A DNA stretch of 12,838 nucleotides from Anaerolineae bacterium (GCA_016929355.1 JAFGJA010000284.1:1-12838); one strand, 5' to 3'; shown: positions 1 through 8,840, counted from the stretch's first letter. A program made the numbers and translations. Notes: a model not told the origin generated them from the letters alone.

Positions 1-1662
1 CAACGGACGCCCACGCGCATCGAACACAATACCCGCCGCGCCTGCGATCACCCGGCGGCTGATCTGCCGCTTACCATTGATCGATAAGCCGCGCTTCAAC
101 CGGATAGTGACCTCAGCCGATACCCCAGGCAAGACCGGAGCCATCCAGATTTCGCCCGCGTGTACCGTTTGATTGATCACCGTCCCGTTTTCTTGGCGCA
201 CCAGCACATACATTGCATCCTGACCGGGCCGCAGCCGCCCCAACGGGCAAAATGCCGTGCCCAGATTGACCAAGCCTCCGGCCTCTAACGCCTGCACCGT
301 GACCGTCGGTTCCAGATAGGCGATCACGCCCAGGCTGGCGATCAGGTTGTGCGGGTCGAGTTTTAATTCCACCGCGCCCACCGGTTGCAACGCATCCAAC
401 AGCAGCATAGCCGAGATACCGGGATGCTGCGTTTCGGTCAAAATTGCGCCCGCGCCGATAATCGGTTGGAACGCGGGCAGCAGTTCGCCAACACCGAGGT
501 CCCAGACGGGACGCGCTTCGCGGACCAGCAAGCGCACAATTTCGCGGGCCAACGCCTGCTCGATCTGCAAATCCTCTTTCGTCGCGGGGATCGTCGCCGG
601 GCGCAGCGCCTTGTTATGCACATAATCCCACAGCGTTTCGGCGGCTACACCTTCCGGCAGCCAACGCTGCACATTTTCAACGGTCACCGCTTCCAGCGCG
701 CTCACCGCATGATGCCCCATACCGAGATCGGTACGGATACGGTAATGGGGCGTTTTACGCACCCCGGCCACGATCAGGCTGTTGGTGCTGCCCACGTCAA
801 TGATCAGCGGCCCGACACCGGTCTGCGGCAGTTCGCTCATATACCGGATCGCGCTAATATACCCCTGCGTGGTGGGCAGAATTGCGCCGATCTTGCTCTG
901 GCGCGCCACTTCATCAAACCCGCCGTGGCTGCGGCTGCGGAAATCGTCATAGACTAACGCCAGTTCGAGTTGGGCGTGGAAAAGCTGTTCATTATCTAAC
1001 GTGGGGCGCACATTTTTCGCAAAATACACCTCAGTATATTCACTGAGCATGGCCCGCACCTGTTTACGCAGCGCATGATTCCCGGCGTATAACACATTTG
1101 GCATCGAACCTTGCCGGATCAAAGACAGCGCCCGTTTAACGGTCTTCACCTGATCCAGCACAATATCAGTCGCGCCGTCATCCGTGCCGCCCACAATAAT
1201 GATCAGGTCGGGATTGGTCGCCAGGATCGTATTAATCTGTTCTTCATCGGTGCGCACATCGTCCGGCGAAAGCAGATCGGTCAGCGTGACATAGCCCCCG
1301 GCCAACACGCGCTCGCCGCTCGCCAGACTGATTTCCGGCGTCAAGCCCACCAATAAAACACGCATCGGCTGCCCGGCGCTGCTGGTGGCTAGAAACGCAT
1401 CAACGCCGTGACCATCTTGTTCGGGGGAAATGAACAACTGCTCGCCGGTGCTGTCAATGAAATTGCGTCCGATCAGATCGGTCATGTTCTGGGCCGCGTG
1501 ATCCAGACCGAGACTGACACTGCTCAATGGCGGCTCGGCAGTGGTGCGCGCACGCGATGAAGCGACCAACCGGTATTGGCCCTCCACCATATCGATCAGA
1601 ATCAAGCGCGTATGCACGCTGCCCATATCGGCGACCAGAATCGAGTTAACCGCTTGCGTCAT
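1..1662 (-). CDS. MutL-family (glutamate mutase L-like) ASKHA protein, 3' end cut by window edge
   Basis: The reading frame opens at ATG 1662 and stays open to position 1, giving 554 residues; the C-terminal end lies outside the window. The protein resembles the MutL family named after a protein encoded with clostridial glutamate mutase (not the mismatch-repair MutL) and has the two-lobed ASKHA (actin/Hsp70/sugar kinase) pattern. A phosphate-loop-like DMGSVHT is at residues 12-18, IIVGGTDDGA at 155-164, a second DVGSTNS loop at 289-295, and an adenosine-motif-like IIGAGAILT at 401-409. The region after about 440 looks like an added beta-rich domain. The start lies 6 bases after the stop of the preceding gene, with a G-rich AGGGGGG Shine-Dalgarno just upstream, so translation is probably coupled. 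ATP binding is inferred from the motifs. No mutase subunit gene is visible nearby, and its neighbours are membrane proteins, so a role as an ATPase or regulator of that membrane set is likelier than one in glutamate metabolism. Confidence 0.8.
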   Translation of the reverse strand, partial: MTQAVNSILVADMGSVHTRLILIDMVEGQYRLVASSRARTTAEPPLSSVSLGLDHAAQNMTDLIGRNFIDSTGEQLFISPEQDGHGVDAFLATSSAGQPMRVLLVGLTPEISLASGERVLAGGYVTLTDLLSPDDVRTDEEQINTILATNPDLIIIVGGTDDGATDIVLDQVKTVKRALSLIRQGSMPNVLYAGNHALRKQVRAMLSEYTEVYFAKNVRPTLDNEQLFHAQLELALVYDDFRSRSHGGFDEVARQSKIGAILPTTQGYISAIRYMSELPQTGVGPLIIDVGSTNSLIVAGVRKTPHYRIRTDLGMGHHAVSALEAVTVENVQRWLPEGVAAETLWDYVHNKALRPATIPATKEDLQIEQALAREIVRLLVREARPVWDLGVGELLPAFQPIIGAGAILTETQHPGISAMLLLDALQPVGAVELKLDPHNLIASLGVIAYLEPTVTVQALEAGGLVNLGTAFCPLGRLRPGQDAMYVLVRQENGTVINQTVHAGEIWMAPVLPGVSAEVTIRLKRGLSINGKRQISRRVIAGAAGIVFDARGRPL

Positions 1663-1668
1663 GCGGCG

Positions 1669-2373
1669 CTACCCCCCTACTCTATCGAGGATGAATTGCA
1701 GTTGATCGCGGATCACATCGCTGAAAATAGCGAGACTGGTCAAGATCGCACCGGCATAAAGCGCGCCCAATGTCAGCGTGATAAACACGCGGCCAACGGC
1801 GCTGGCGGTGCGAATAATACGCGGGCGGACAATATCGCCGCCGCGTTCAACGGCGTAATACTGGAAATAGATGAGCGTCGTGATTGTGCCCACCATGATG
1901 ATCAGGCCGTTGAGCGCGCTGTCCTCAATCGATTCCCCGGCTTCGCGTGTTAGCGGAATAATGGTCCCGGCGACAGCGCCGACAATTGCCACCGCCGTAC
2001 CCACGCCGATGATAAACGCCATGCCGAGATTGCCCACGCGCGCATACTGCGGCGAATACTTGAGCAGCATCAACGCACCGATCAAAAACGGGAAGATGCC
2101 GAGGATACCCAGCCACGTCAGGGTGAGCGTGCTGCGTCCTTCGGCATCACCGCCAAAGATGAACACATCAAGCGTTTCGCCCAGCGTTTGATTCAACCAG
2201 GGCACAATCACGCTTTCCACCGCGACCACTACCGCGTAGCCCGCCGCAACGCCGACCAGCACATGCACCGCGATCCGGTACAGCACATTGTCGCCTAGCA
2301 GATAGCTGAAAATGAACAGGGTGAGGACCAGGGACACCCACCCGGCGATCAGATCAAGATTATCAGGAGTCAA
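1669..2373 (-). CDS. Conserved polytopic membrane protein of unknown function (234 aa)
   Basis: This protein has about six hydrophobic segments, near residues 7-26, 34-54, 83-105, 116-138, 152-173 and 195-217. A hydrophilic loop at about 62-82 follows the second segment. I see no transporter signature, catalytic motif or binding site. The start is TTG at 2373, overlapping the TGA stop of the giant gene (TTGA at 2370-2373). AAGGAG lies 9 bases upstream of the TTG, inside the end of the giant gene, which supports this unusual start. The MutL-family gene follows 6 bases after the stop. The tight coupling on both sides suggests that this protein, the C-terminal membrane domain of the giant and the ASKHA protein are made in concert and may form a complex. 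Function is unknown to me. Confidence 0.85.
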   Translation of the reverse strand: MTPDNLDLIAGWVSLVLTLFIFSYLLGDNVLYRIAVHVLVGVAAGYAVVVAVESVIVPWLNQTLGETLDVFIFGGDAEGRSTLTLTWLGILGIFPFLIGALMLLKYSPQYARVGNLGMAFIIGVGTAVAIVGAVAGTIIPLTREAGESIEDSALNGLIIMVGTITTLIYFQYYAVERGGDIVRPRIIRTASAVGRVFITLTLGALYAGAILTSLAIFSDVIRDQLQFILDRVGG

Positions 2374-5300
2374 CGTCGGCGTCTCCTTGTCAGGCCCCGG
2401 AATACATTAACCACCATGCCCACCATGATCAGCCCGGCGGCAACGGCGGCCCCTAGCGCCATGCTGTGCCACCGCGATTCGGTGGGATCGGGTACATCTA
2501 GCGGTGCATCGGCGGGCACTTCATAGGGCGTGCGATTAGCGATATTGCGCGATGCGTTATAACGATACGTATCGCGCACCCCGGCCAGATAGCCCACATA
2601 GCCGCTCATATCGTCCGCATTGCCCGTATCGTGTACGTAGGGCGCGGTGAGCGGTTCAATGGCCGCCGTGACCAGCGCAATCTTGGGGACTGGCACACCC
2701 TGCAACTGTTCAGCCCAGGTACGAACCGCGCCGGATTCCTCACCAATGACGACGATCAGCGCGAGGTCTTGCGCTATATCCCCCACGCCAAGATGCGTTT
2801 CATCGCCGCGCAGGTCCGTTCCAAATGCGGGATGGAGTTGCAAATCACCATCGGCATTATAACGCGCCCTTGTCAACGAACGCACGCCCACCGCCTCGCC
2901 GCTCAGATAGCGCAGCAACACGTAATCTTCGTTGGCAACCAGCGCTTCTTCATTCTGACCACGCGCCACCAACAGCGCCGGATCATCCAGCAAGGGGGCG
3001 ATCACGGCGGCGGTATGGAACGCGCCCGCCGGATCGGTGCTGATCGTCAGCGCAATCGCGCCGCGTGACAGCACATCGCGCATGACGGCTTCGGCTAACG
3101 GATCAAGTTCGCCAGCCGCTGTCGGGCCATATTCAAACGCGAACAACACATAATCGCCCGCCTGAACCGCCACATTGACCATTTCTACGGCGGCGAGTTG
3201 ATCCCCGCTAAAAGCGGCGGGTTCGGCGGCAAAATGCAGGGCATCGGTCAAGAAGGGCACGATCAGCGCCACGAACAACACCACGCCGATCACGATCCGA
3301 TCCGGCTTGAGTTGACGCGCCCGGCGTGCGCGCGTGGGGACAACTTGGGCGGCGGCGCTGGCGTCATCCCCTTCGCCAAGATCATCAAAAGAGAAGGTTT
3401 CGGTAACATGCCGCCCGGTATCGCTTTCGAGCGCTTCTTCCTCCTCCGCCTCGGCCATTGCCAGCAACGCCTGCAACTGCGCGATCCGCAACTGCTGTTC
3501 CGGCGTCACAACGAGGTTCGTTGTCGGACGTGCCACCAGTTCAGTGGGTAGCATATATTCAGAAACCGGCAGCGCACCGGGAATCCCCATCAAGGGACCG
3601 CTCTCCGCCGGGGGAACCGGTTCCGGCTCGACGAGTTCGGACATGGTGCGCTCGTAAAAGACACGCAAACGTTCCGGCAGTTCGATGAGCTGCTTTTGCC
3701 TGATATTGCGCTCGATGCCGCCCGCCCGCACCGCAATGGGCAAATCGGAGGGGCGCATCTCGTCCAGCCATTCGGGACGATCCGCGACGGCGAGGGATTC
3801 CGGTTCGGCAGGAGTCGCTGACTCCGCAGGTTCGGCAGCTTCAGCAGCAGGCGGCGGTTCCTCCTCCGCTTGTGGGCCGCGCCGGAATAAACCGCGTCTG
3901 GGTTCGGCGGATTCTTCAGCCGCAGAGACGGGTATCGCCGGGATCGGAGCGTCTGGCTCTACATCCTCGCCAAACACCGCATCAAGCGCACCTGCCGCGT
4001 CATCTTCACCTTCACCAAACAATGCACCGAGATCGGATACATCTTCCTCGGCCACGCTTTCACTGAGGGCCTCTTCTGCGACGGGTTCGGGCACATCAAG
4101 CGTCGCCGCGTCAAACAGCGCCGCCAGATCATCCAGTTCGCCAAAATCATCACCGGCGGCGTCCAGATCAAAGGACAGCGCATCAGCCGGTTCACTAGTC
4201 GCAGCTTCGGCGGATTCTTCGGTATTCCACCCCAGCAAATCCGCTAAGGCGTTACTATCCAGTGGCCCGGTATGTTGAATCTCCGCTTCCAGATTGGCAA
4301 ATGGGCGATCATCGGCGGGGCGCACTAAATCATCAGCCGGCCAATCCGCCGCCCAATCCGCCGCCGCGTCTTTGATCGCCTCTTCCCGATCCGCTTGCTC
4401 GGCGTCCGCGCTTGCAGCGTCATCAGCCAACAAACTATCCGCCGAAAGGCCACTCAACCAATCCATCTCATCGACGGAACCAAAGAGATCAGCCTCACCG
4501 GATTCGGCTGCGCCAAACAAATCGCGGTCATCGGGGACAGCAAGTACCCCTGCGCCATCGTCAGCCATTTCGCGCAGCCACGCGGGGGAATCATCGTCAA
4601 GCTGTACGCTGGCCCGCGCTGGATCGAATTCAACCTCTTCCGCAAAATCGAGAGCGGGATCAAACCGTTCGACAAAATCGTCAAGCGGGCTGGTATCGGT
4701 GGGCGCAGGCGAGAATAAGCCCGTGTCCGCCTCTTTGGGCGCAAAATCGCGCATCCAGTCTTCGTATTCGGCGGTTTCTGCGCCATCTTCCGCCGCGATC
4801 ATATCACCCACTGCCGTCTCCGAGGGCATGGTGTCATCCAGGCCGATTTCCGGGAAGGAAATATCGAGCGGGTCTGCGCGGGCGTCATCATCTGGCAAAG
4901 CAAACTCATCATCAAAATCGAGGGGCAGCGCAAAATCATCCATCGAGGGCGGTTCACCAAAGAGCGCATCATCCGCCGAATCTGAAAAATCGAGGAAATC
5001 GGTTGGTTCAGCCGAGTCGCTGGCGGCAACCGGTCCGGCCTGCGCTAACCAGTCGGGCACTTCGCCCGGTTCGAGTGTTTCATCGCCAAAGAGCGCGTCA
5101 TCCGGCTCAAAATCGCCCAACTCGCGCACCAGATCATCTGTCGATGGCAGCGCAAAATCATCCACCACACCGGCGGGCTGATCGAGGCTGTCCGCCGCTT
5201 CAAAGTCCGCAAGCAGTTCATCCGTACCCGGCAGCGCAAAATCATCCAGCGCAAAAGCCGCCGGACTCGGCACATCGTCAACGGGCTGATCCGCCTCTGG

Positions 5301-7385
5301 CACTTCATCTCTACCCGCGAGAATATCGGTTGACGGGAGGGCAAAATCATCCAGGCCGGTGTCTGTTTCGGCGGCGAACCACTCATCGGCATCAGCCATC
5401 GACGCTGGCGCTGGCTCGATTTCGGGTTCCGGCGCGGACTCAAATTCTGTATCCGCCAGAAAATCAGCGAATAACATATCCGTCTGCGGCAAAGGCAGTT
5501 CGTCAGCTTCGTCCGGCGTGGCATCCGGGGCCGCCATCCAGGAGAGTTCATCATCCATGTCAGATAGCGCGCTTGCTGGTTCGATCAAAGGTTCCTCGGC
5601 AGCAGGTTCAAATTCCGCTCCCAGTTCAAATTCGGAGGCAAGGTCCAGATCAAATTCCGGCTCTGGCTCCGGTTCAGGTTCGAATTCCGGCTCTGGCTCC
5701 GGTTCAGGTTCGAATTCCGGTTCGGGTTCGTGGGGCGTTGGGGGTGCGCCAAAGGCAACCGCCCAATCCGCCCCGTCCGTATCCAGCGCTTCCGGCGCTT
5801 TGAACCAATCCGGCACGCTGGAGTCCGCCGCAGAATCGGCGGGTTCTGGCGTGGCAGGTTCCGCCATCGGCGCGGCGAAATCGGCGGTGAGATCGGCCCC
5901 CTGGAACCAATCCGGCACATCTTCCGCCGCCTGTTCATCGAGTCCCAGGAACCATTCCGGCACAAATTCCGCACCCTGAGCCAACTGCCCCGTATCTGGC
6001 GGTGCCGCCTCTGCCGGTGAAGGTGACGGCGCGGCTGACGGATCAACACCCTGTAACAACTCCGGCACTTCGTCTAACAAGCGATCTTCGGCGCTGCGCG
6101 CGGCTTCATGTTCCCGTTCCTCGTTGATCCGTTCCCACTCCTCATAGGTGAGATCGCTCGATGCCGGGAGCGCTGCATCATCCCATTCCGCATCGGTTAA
6201 CCAGGAGTCCAGATCATCCAGTGTTTCTTCGGGTTCCGGTTCCGGCGGTTCAACCGGCTCACTGGGGGCAATGCGCCGGATGCCCCGGCCCGGTGAGGCT
6301 GGCACTTTCGACTGGACCGCAGGCGGCGCAGTATCAAAATCGAAGGCAAAGGTATCGCTGGCTGGCTTATCTGCTTGATCTTCCAGCGCGGCGAATTCCT
6401 CATCAAACATTGCGGCGAGATCGTCACCATCCTCATCAAATAACGCGCTCAGATCGGCGGCATCGGTGGGTTCGCTGCTGGCGGGGCGACCCGGTAAAGC
6501 GCGAATCCCGGAAGAAGAGGCGGCAGGTTCTTCAGCCGGAGGGTGTTCGGTTGGGAACTCGTCCTGTGCGTCTAACGGCGCTTCAAACCAATCCATATCG
6601 TCATCTTGATCTGGTGGGGCTGGCTCGGCGCGATCCGGTGACAGCGCCAACAGACGATCCCGCAGTGATCCCGATGGGGGTGGTTCGGCAGGTTCAGCCG
6701 CCGGGGGTTCTGCGCCAAATACGTCATCAACAATATCATCGAACAGGCCCGCATCCGCGAACGAATCGCTGCTCAGTCCCGCTCTATCCGCCAATCCGCC
6801 GCCGCGCTCACTCGCACTGTCACTCGCACCGTCGTGCCAGGGGAGCGCCCCGGTCAGGCCCTTAGGCAGTTCGCTTTCATCACCCGGCAAATCCGCCACC
6901 GCGTCAACATCCCAATCAAACGTCCCAAAACCGGCATCATCCGCCGCATCTTCCCCGGTATCCACGTCGGCGAGCCACGCCAGACCCGGATCAGAATCGC
7001 GCGCAGCATCATGTTCGGCTGCGGTTTGTGGCTGCGGATCGGAGATAAAAGCAGGCATTGCAGCCGAGGGCGGCGAAGCCGATTCACCCCAGGGCGGGCG
7101 AGTGGCGGGGGCAGTGGGTCGAGCGGGAGCCGCGCCGGGACTCGTTTGCCAGGGAGCCGAGGCGGAAGACTGCGCGGGCGGCGTGGGCGCGCTGCCGGGA
7201 TGCTGCTCCCAGGGCGCGCGCGCACCTGATGCCGCGCCCCCTATCGAGGCAGGTGGCAGCGCCGCCGGAGGCGAATCCGGCGAAGCAGACGCATCACGCG
7301 GCGAACCGGGGGCGTCATCCTTATCGCTCTGCATCCACTCCGGGATCAGATCGTTATCATCAAAATTAAACAGGTCGTCTGACAT
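2370..7385 (-). CDS. Giant acidic low-complexity protein (1671 aa) with C-terminal membrane-bracketed domain
   Basis: I do not recognise a named function. Residues 1 to about 1350 are dominated by Asp, Glu, Ala, Pro and Ser and are very probably disordered. I count only about ten lysines and no cysteine in the whole protein. Three kinds of short motif recur in this part: P-[DE]-W-[FLM], DDFALP and [LV]FG[DEAS]. Pro/Glu runs occur at 377-386 and 553-577. A more ordered, helix-prone stretch lies near 1225-1315. A basic patch (about 1351-1363) precedes a membrane segment at about 1363-1382. A folded-looking alpha/beta domain follows at about 1395-1615, then a second membrane segment at about 1641-1663 and a terminal RRRRR. 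The positive-inside rule puts the acidic part and the arginine tail in the cytoplasm and the 260-residue domain outside. ATG 7385 has AGGA 8 bases upstream. The gene follows a membrane-protein gene by 41 bases and overlaps the next by 4. It could act as a multivalent scaffold or tether; that is an inference from architecture only. Confidence 0.85.
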   Translation of the reverse strand: MSDDLFNFDDNDLIPEWMQSDKDDAPGSPRDASASPDSPPAALPPASIGGAASGARAPWEQHPGSAPTPPAQSSASAPWQTSPGAAPARPTAPATRPPWGESASPPSAAMPAFISDPQPQTAAEHDAARDSDPGLAWLADVDTGEDAADDAGFGTFDWDVDAVADLPGDESELPKGLTGALPWHDGASDSASERGGGLADRAGLSSDSFADAGLFDDIVDDVFGAEPPAAEPAEPPPSGSLRDRLLALSPDRAEPAPPDQDDDMDWFEAPLDAQDEFPTEHPPAEEPAASSSGIRALPGRPASSEPTDAADLSALFDEDGDDLAAMFDEEFAALEDQADKPASDTFAFDFDTAPPAVQSKVPASPGRGIRRIAPSEPVEPPEPEPEETLDDLDSWLTDAEWDDAALPASSDLTYEEWERINEEREHEAARSAEDRLLDEVPELLQGVDPSAAPSPSPAEAAPPDTGQLAQGAEFVPEWFLGLDEQAAEDVPDWFQGADLTADFAAPMAEPATPEPADSAADSSVPDWFKAPEALDTDGADWAVAFGAPPTPHEPEPEFEPEPEPEPEFEPEPEPEPEFDLDLASEFELGAEFEPAAEEPLIEPASALSDMDDELSWMAAPDATPDEADELPLPQTDMLFADFLADTEFESAPEPEIEPAPASMADADEWFAAETDTGLDDFALPSTDILAGRDEVPEADQPVDDVPSPAAFALDDFALPGTDELLADFEAADSLDQPAGVVDDFALPSTDDLVRELGDFEPDDALFGDETLEPGEVPDWLAQAGPVAASDSAEPTDFLDFSDSADDALFGEPPSMDDFALPLDFDDEFALPDDDARADPLDISFPEIGLDDTMPSETAVGDMIAAEDGAETAEYEDWMRDFAPKEADTGLFSPAPTDTSPLDDFVERFDPALDFAEEVEFDPARASVQLDDDSPAWLREMADDGAGVLAVPDDRDLFGAAESGEADLFGSVDEMDWLSGLSADSLLADDAASADAEQADREEAIKDAAADWAADWPADDLVRPADDRPFANLEAEIQHTGPLDSNALADLLGWNTEESAEAATSEPADALSFDLDAAGDDFGELDDLAALFDAATLDVPEPVAEEALSESVAEEDVSDLGALFGEGEDDAAGALDAVFGEDVEPDAPIPAIPVSAAEESAEPRRGLFRRGPQAEEEPPPAAEAAEPAESATPAEPESLAVADRPEWLDEMRPSDLPIAVRAGGIERNIRQKQLIELPERLRVFYERTMSELVEPEPVPPAESGPLMGIPGALPVSEYMLPTELVARPTTNLVVTPEQQLRIAQLQALLAMAEAEEEEALESDTGRHVTETFSFDDLGEGDDASAAAQVVPTRARRARQLKPDRIVIGVVLFVALIVPFLTDALHFAAEPAAFSGDQLAAVEMVNVAVQAGDYVLFAFEYGPTAAGELDPLAEAVMRDVLSRGAIALTISTDPAGAFHTAAVIAPLLDDPALLVARGQNEEALVANEDYVLLRYLSGEAVGVRSLTRARYNADGDLQLHPAFGTDLRGDETHLGVGDIAQDLALIVVIGEESGAVRTWAEQLQGVPVPKIALVTAAIEPLTAPYVHDTGNADDMSGYVGYLAGVRDTYRYNASRNIANRTPYEVPADAPLDVPDPTESRWHSMALGAAVAAGLIMVGMVVNVFRGLTRRRRR
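4924..5354 (-). repeat. Dispersed DDFALP-encoding repeats in the giant gene
   Basis: A near-identical stretch of about 18 bases, reading GGCAGCGCAAAATCATCC on the plus strand or close to it, appears near 4924, 5145, 5230 and 5336. Each copy encodes the core DDFALP, at residues 816-821, 742-747, 714-719 and 679-684. Three of the four continue as [SG]TD followed by a hydrophobic residue. A fifth, degenerate copy (DDEFALP) lies at residues 825-831. The spacing is irregular (28-74 residues), so these are dispersed short linear motifs rather than a folded tandem domain. Confidence 0.75.
5653..5730 (-). repeat. 30-bp perfect tandem repeat inside the giant gene
   Basis: Two identical 30-base units (5653-5682 and 5683-5712) are followed by a partial, diverged third (5713-5730). 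On the coding strand they encode the alternating Glu-Pro/Glu-Phe stretch around residues 553-577 of the giant protein. The unit is a multiple of three, so copy-number change keeps the frame. Perfect identity, including at third codon positions, points to recent duplication by slippage or unequal exchange. Confidence 0.9.
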
Positions 7386-7426
7386 AGCTGTAGTCCTGTT
7401 TGCAATCCGTAGTCAAGTGTTGTTAG

Positions 7427-8077
7427 TTAGCCCCAGAACGAGCGATCCTGGCCGATCAGGACGCGCACGCCCACCGTGACCGTACCCAGTCCAACGCCGA
7501 TCAATAATCCGCGTGCCCCGGCACTGACCGGCACTTGCACCAACCATTCACGCAGATCGGCTAACGCTTCTGTATTCTCTAATGGTATCCATCCCAGCAA
7601 CACAATGACCACTGCCATCGTGAAAAGGATATGCCAGGGTGTCACCTCGCGCCGCATCAGGCGATAGGCCGCGTAGACCAGGAAAAAGACCAGCAGCGCG
7701 GCTAAGGCCGATTCCAGGCTGACCTGAACCGCCTCGAAAAGATGCGGGCTAACCTGTTCACCGGCCATATCATCGGGCCACACATCCACGTGATCCAGCA
7801 TCCGCAGCACCAGCACGAAAATCGCGGTGAACAGGGTAATGATACTATACGGCCAGCCGTGTTCCGCCTTGATAAAACGGTTCAGATGGACGGTCAGCAA
7901 ATTGAGCAAGCCCAGCAGCACCGCAATCGCCGCCGTGACCGACACGACTTCTAAGGTAAAACTGGCGAGATCGGCGGGCATCGTGCCGGGTTTGACCGAC
8001 AAGCCGATCAACATCACGATCCCACTGCTGATCACAATGATGGTTGCCAGAAAATGGGTTAAACGATGGCGTCTCAC
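7427..8077 (-). CDS. Conserved polytopic membrane protein of unknown function (216 aa)
   Basis: About six hydrophobic segments are visible, near residues 7-27, 44-64, 76-93, 118-138, 149-165 and 187-207. The N-terminus is basic (RRHR), which suggests a cytoplasmic amino end. There are no recognisable transporter or enzyme motifs. The start is GTG at 8077: GGAG lies 8 bases upstream and there are only 19 bases after the stop of the 247-aa gene. The giant gene begins 41 bases after its TAA stop. It is similar in size and segment number to the 234-aa membrane protein encoded after the giant gene, but I see no clear sequence similarity, so duplication is not claimed. It is probably a membrane subunit of the same complex; the function is unknown. 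Confidence 0.85.
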   Translation of the reverse strand: MRRHRLTHFLATIIVISSGIVMLIGLSVKPGTMPADLASFTLEVVSVTAAIAVLLGLLNLLTVHLNRFIKAEHGWPYSIITLFTAIFVLVLRMLDHVDVWPDDMAGEQVSPHLFEAVQVSLESALAALLVFFLVYAAYRLMRREVTPWHILFTMAVVIVLLGWIPLENTEALADLREWLVQVPVSAGARGLLIGVGLGTVTVGVRVLIGQDRSFWG

Positions 8078-8096
8078 AAGTTAATCTCCAGTGAGG

Positions 8097-8840
8097 CTAC
8101 ACGGCGGCCTGGACTGCCGCCAGCAAAATGCCAAAAATGACCATCCAGCGCAGCACATCCAGCGCAAAAACCCCGCCCCATTCGAGCGCACTCCCCCGCA
8201 GGTAGGCCGGGCCAACGTACAATTCTTCGCCAAGCAAGGTTTCATTCGCCTGGGCATAAGCAATCGCCTGCCCTTCAACGAGATCGCTATGTACAATAAT
8301 ATCTTGATCGTGCCGCAGCGCACTTTCACCGATCAAAGCGAGTTCATACCCGAACCGCCCCAGTAAAAGGCTGCTGGTCACGTCCGCATCAGCCGCCAGA
8401 CTGCCCACACCCGCCGCAAACGCCAGCGAACGCGGCCCTTGCGGATACCAAAACGCCGCGCTGGACCGGTAATACTCCATATTCTGGCGATATTCGTAGG
8501 CGCGCCGCAAGGTATCTTGCGCTAACGGCAGTGTCATCATACTACTGAGCGTCACAAGCGGCGTCTGGTAACTGATCGCCAATCGTTCCGACAGCCGGTA
8601 AATGACCTCAGCCGACGTTAACGCGGTGATCGTCGATGTATCACCGAGCGCGCTGCTGCCCAGCGAGAAGTGAATTTTATTGCGACTCTCAACGGCATCC
8701 GCCGCCAACGCGGGCAGCGTATCATAGGCGCGCAAGGGACGCATGTGGGGCCGGCCTCGCCTGGCAATCAAACGCCCAACTAACGTCGCCGCAAACGCCA
8801 ACGCCAGCACCGCTAAACTGAGAGCAGCATTCGTGATCAT
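8097..8840 (-). CDS. Membrane-anchored conserved hypothetical protein (247 aa), possibly DUF6754-like
   Basis: A hydrophobic N-terminal helix (about 4-24) is followed by a basic stretch (RLIARRGRPHMRP). This predicts an outside amino end and a cytoplasmic central domain. Residues about 40-215 form a soluble alpha/beta-looking domain with conserved-looking patches FSLGSSALGD (58-67), LPLAQDTLRRAYEY (104-117) and FAAGVGSLAADADVTSSLLLGRFGYE (141-166, too long to be a simple motif). A second membrane helix lies at about 222-244. It resembles a Chloroflexota family I recall as DUF6754, but I could not check this. ATG 8840 overlaps the stop of the 116-aa gene (ATGA, 8837-8840), with AGGGA 7 bases upstream. 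Position in the operon suggests it is a subunit of the membrane complex. Its biochemical role is unknown. Confidence 0.85.
   Translation of the reverse strand: MITNAALSLAVLALAFAATLVGRLIARRGRPHMRPLRAYDTLPALAADAVESRNKIHFSLGSSALGDTSTITALTSAEVIYRLSERLAISYQTPLVTLSSMMTLPLAQDTLRRAYEYRQNMEYYRSSAAFWYPQGPRSLAFAAGVGSLAADADVTSSLLLGRFGYELALIGESALRHDQDIIVHSDLVEGQAIAYAQANETLLGEELYVGPAYLRGSALEWGGVFALDVLRWMVIFGILLAAVQAAV

Noticed and set aside
385..957. Plus-strand open frame of 190 codons
   Set aside because: It lies wholly antisense to the MutL-family gene, whose frame has clear ASKHA motifs. The plus-strand product has no recognisable pattern.
4294..5803. Long plus-strand open frames of 295 and 463 codons opposite the giant gene
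   Set aside because: They are Ser/Ala/Gly- and Arg/Pro/His-rich shadows created by the biased Asp/Glu/Ala codons of the minus-strand gene. They lack plausible domains, and their ribosome-binding sites were not convincing.
7427..8077. The 216-aa and 234-aa membrane proteins as duplicates
   Set aside because: They share size and segment number, but I see no matching motifs or loop sequences.
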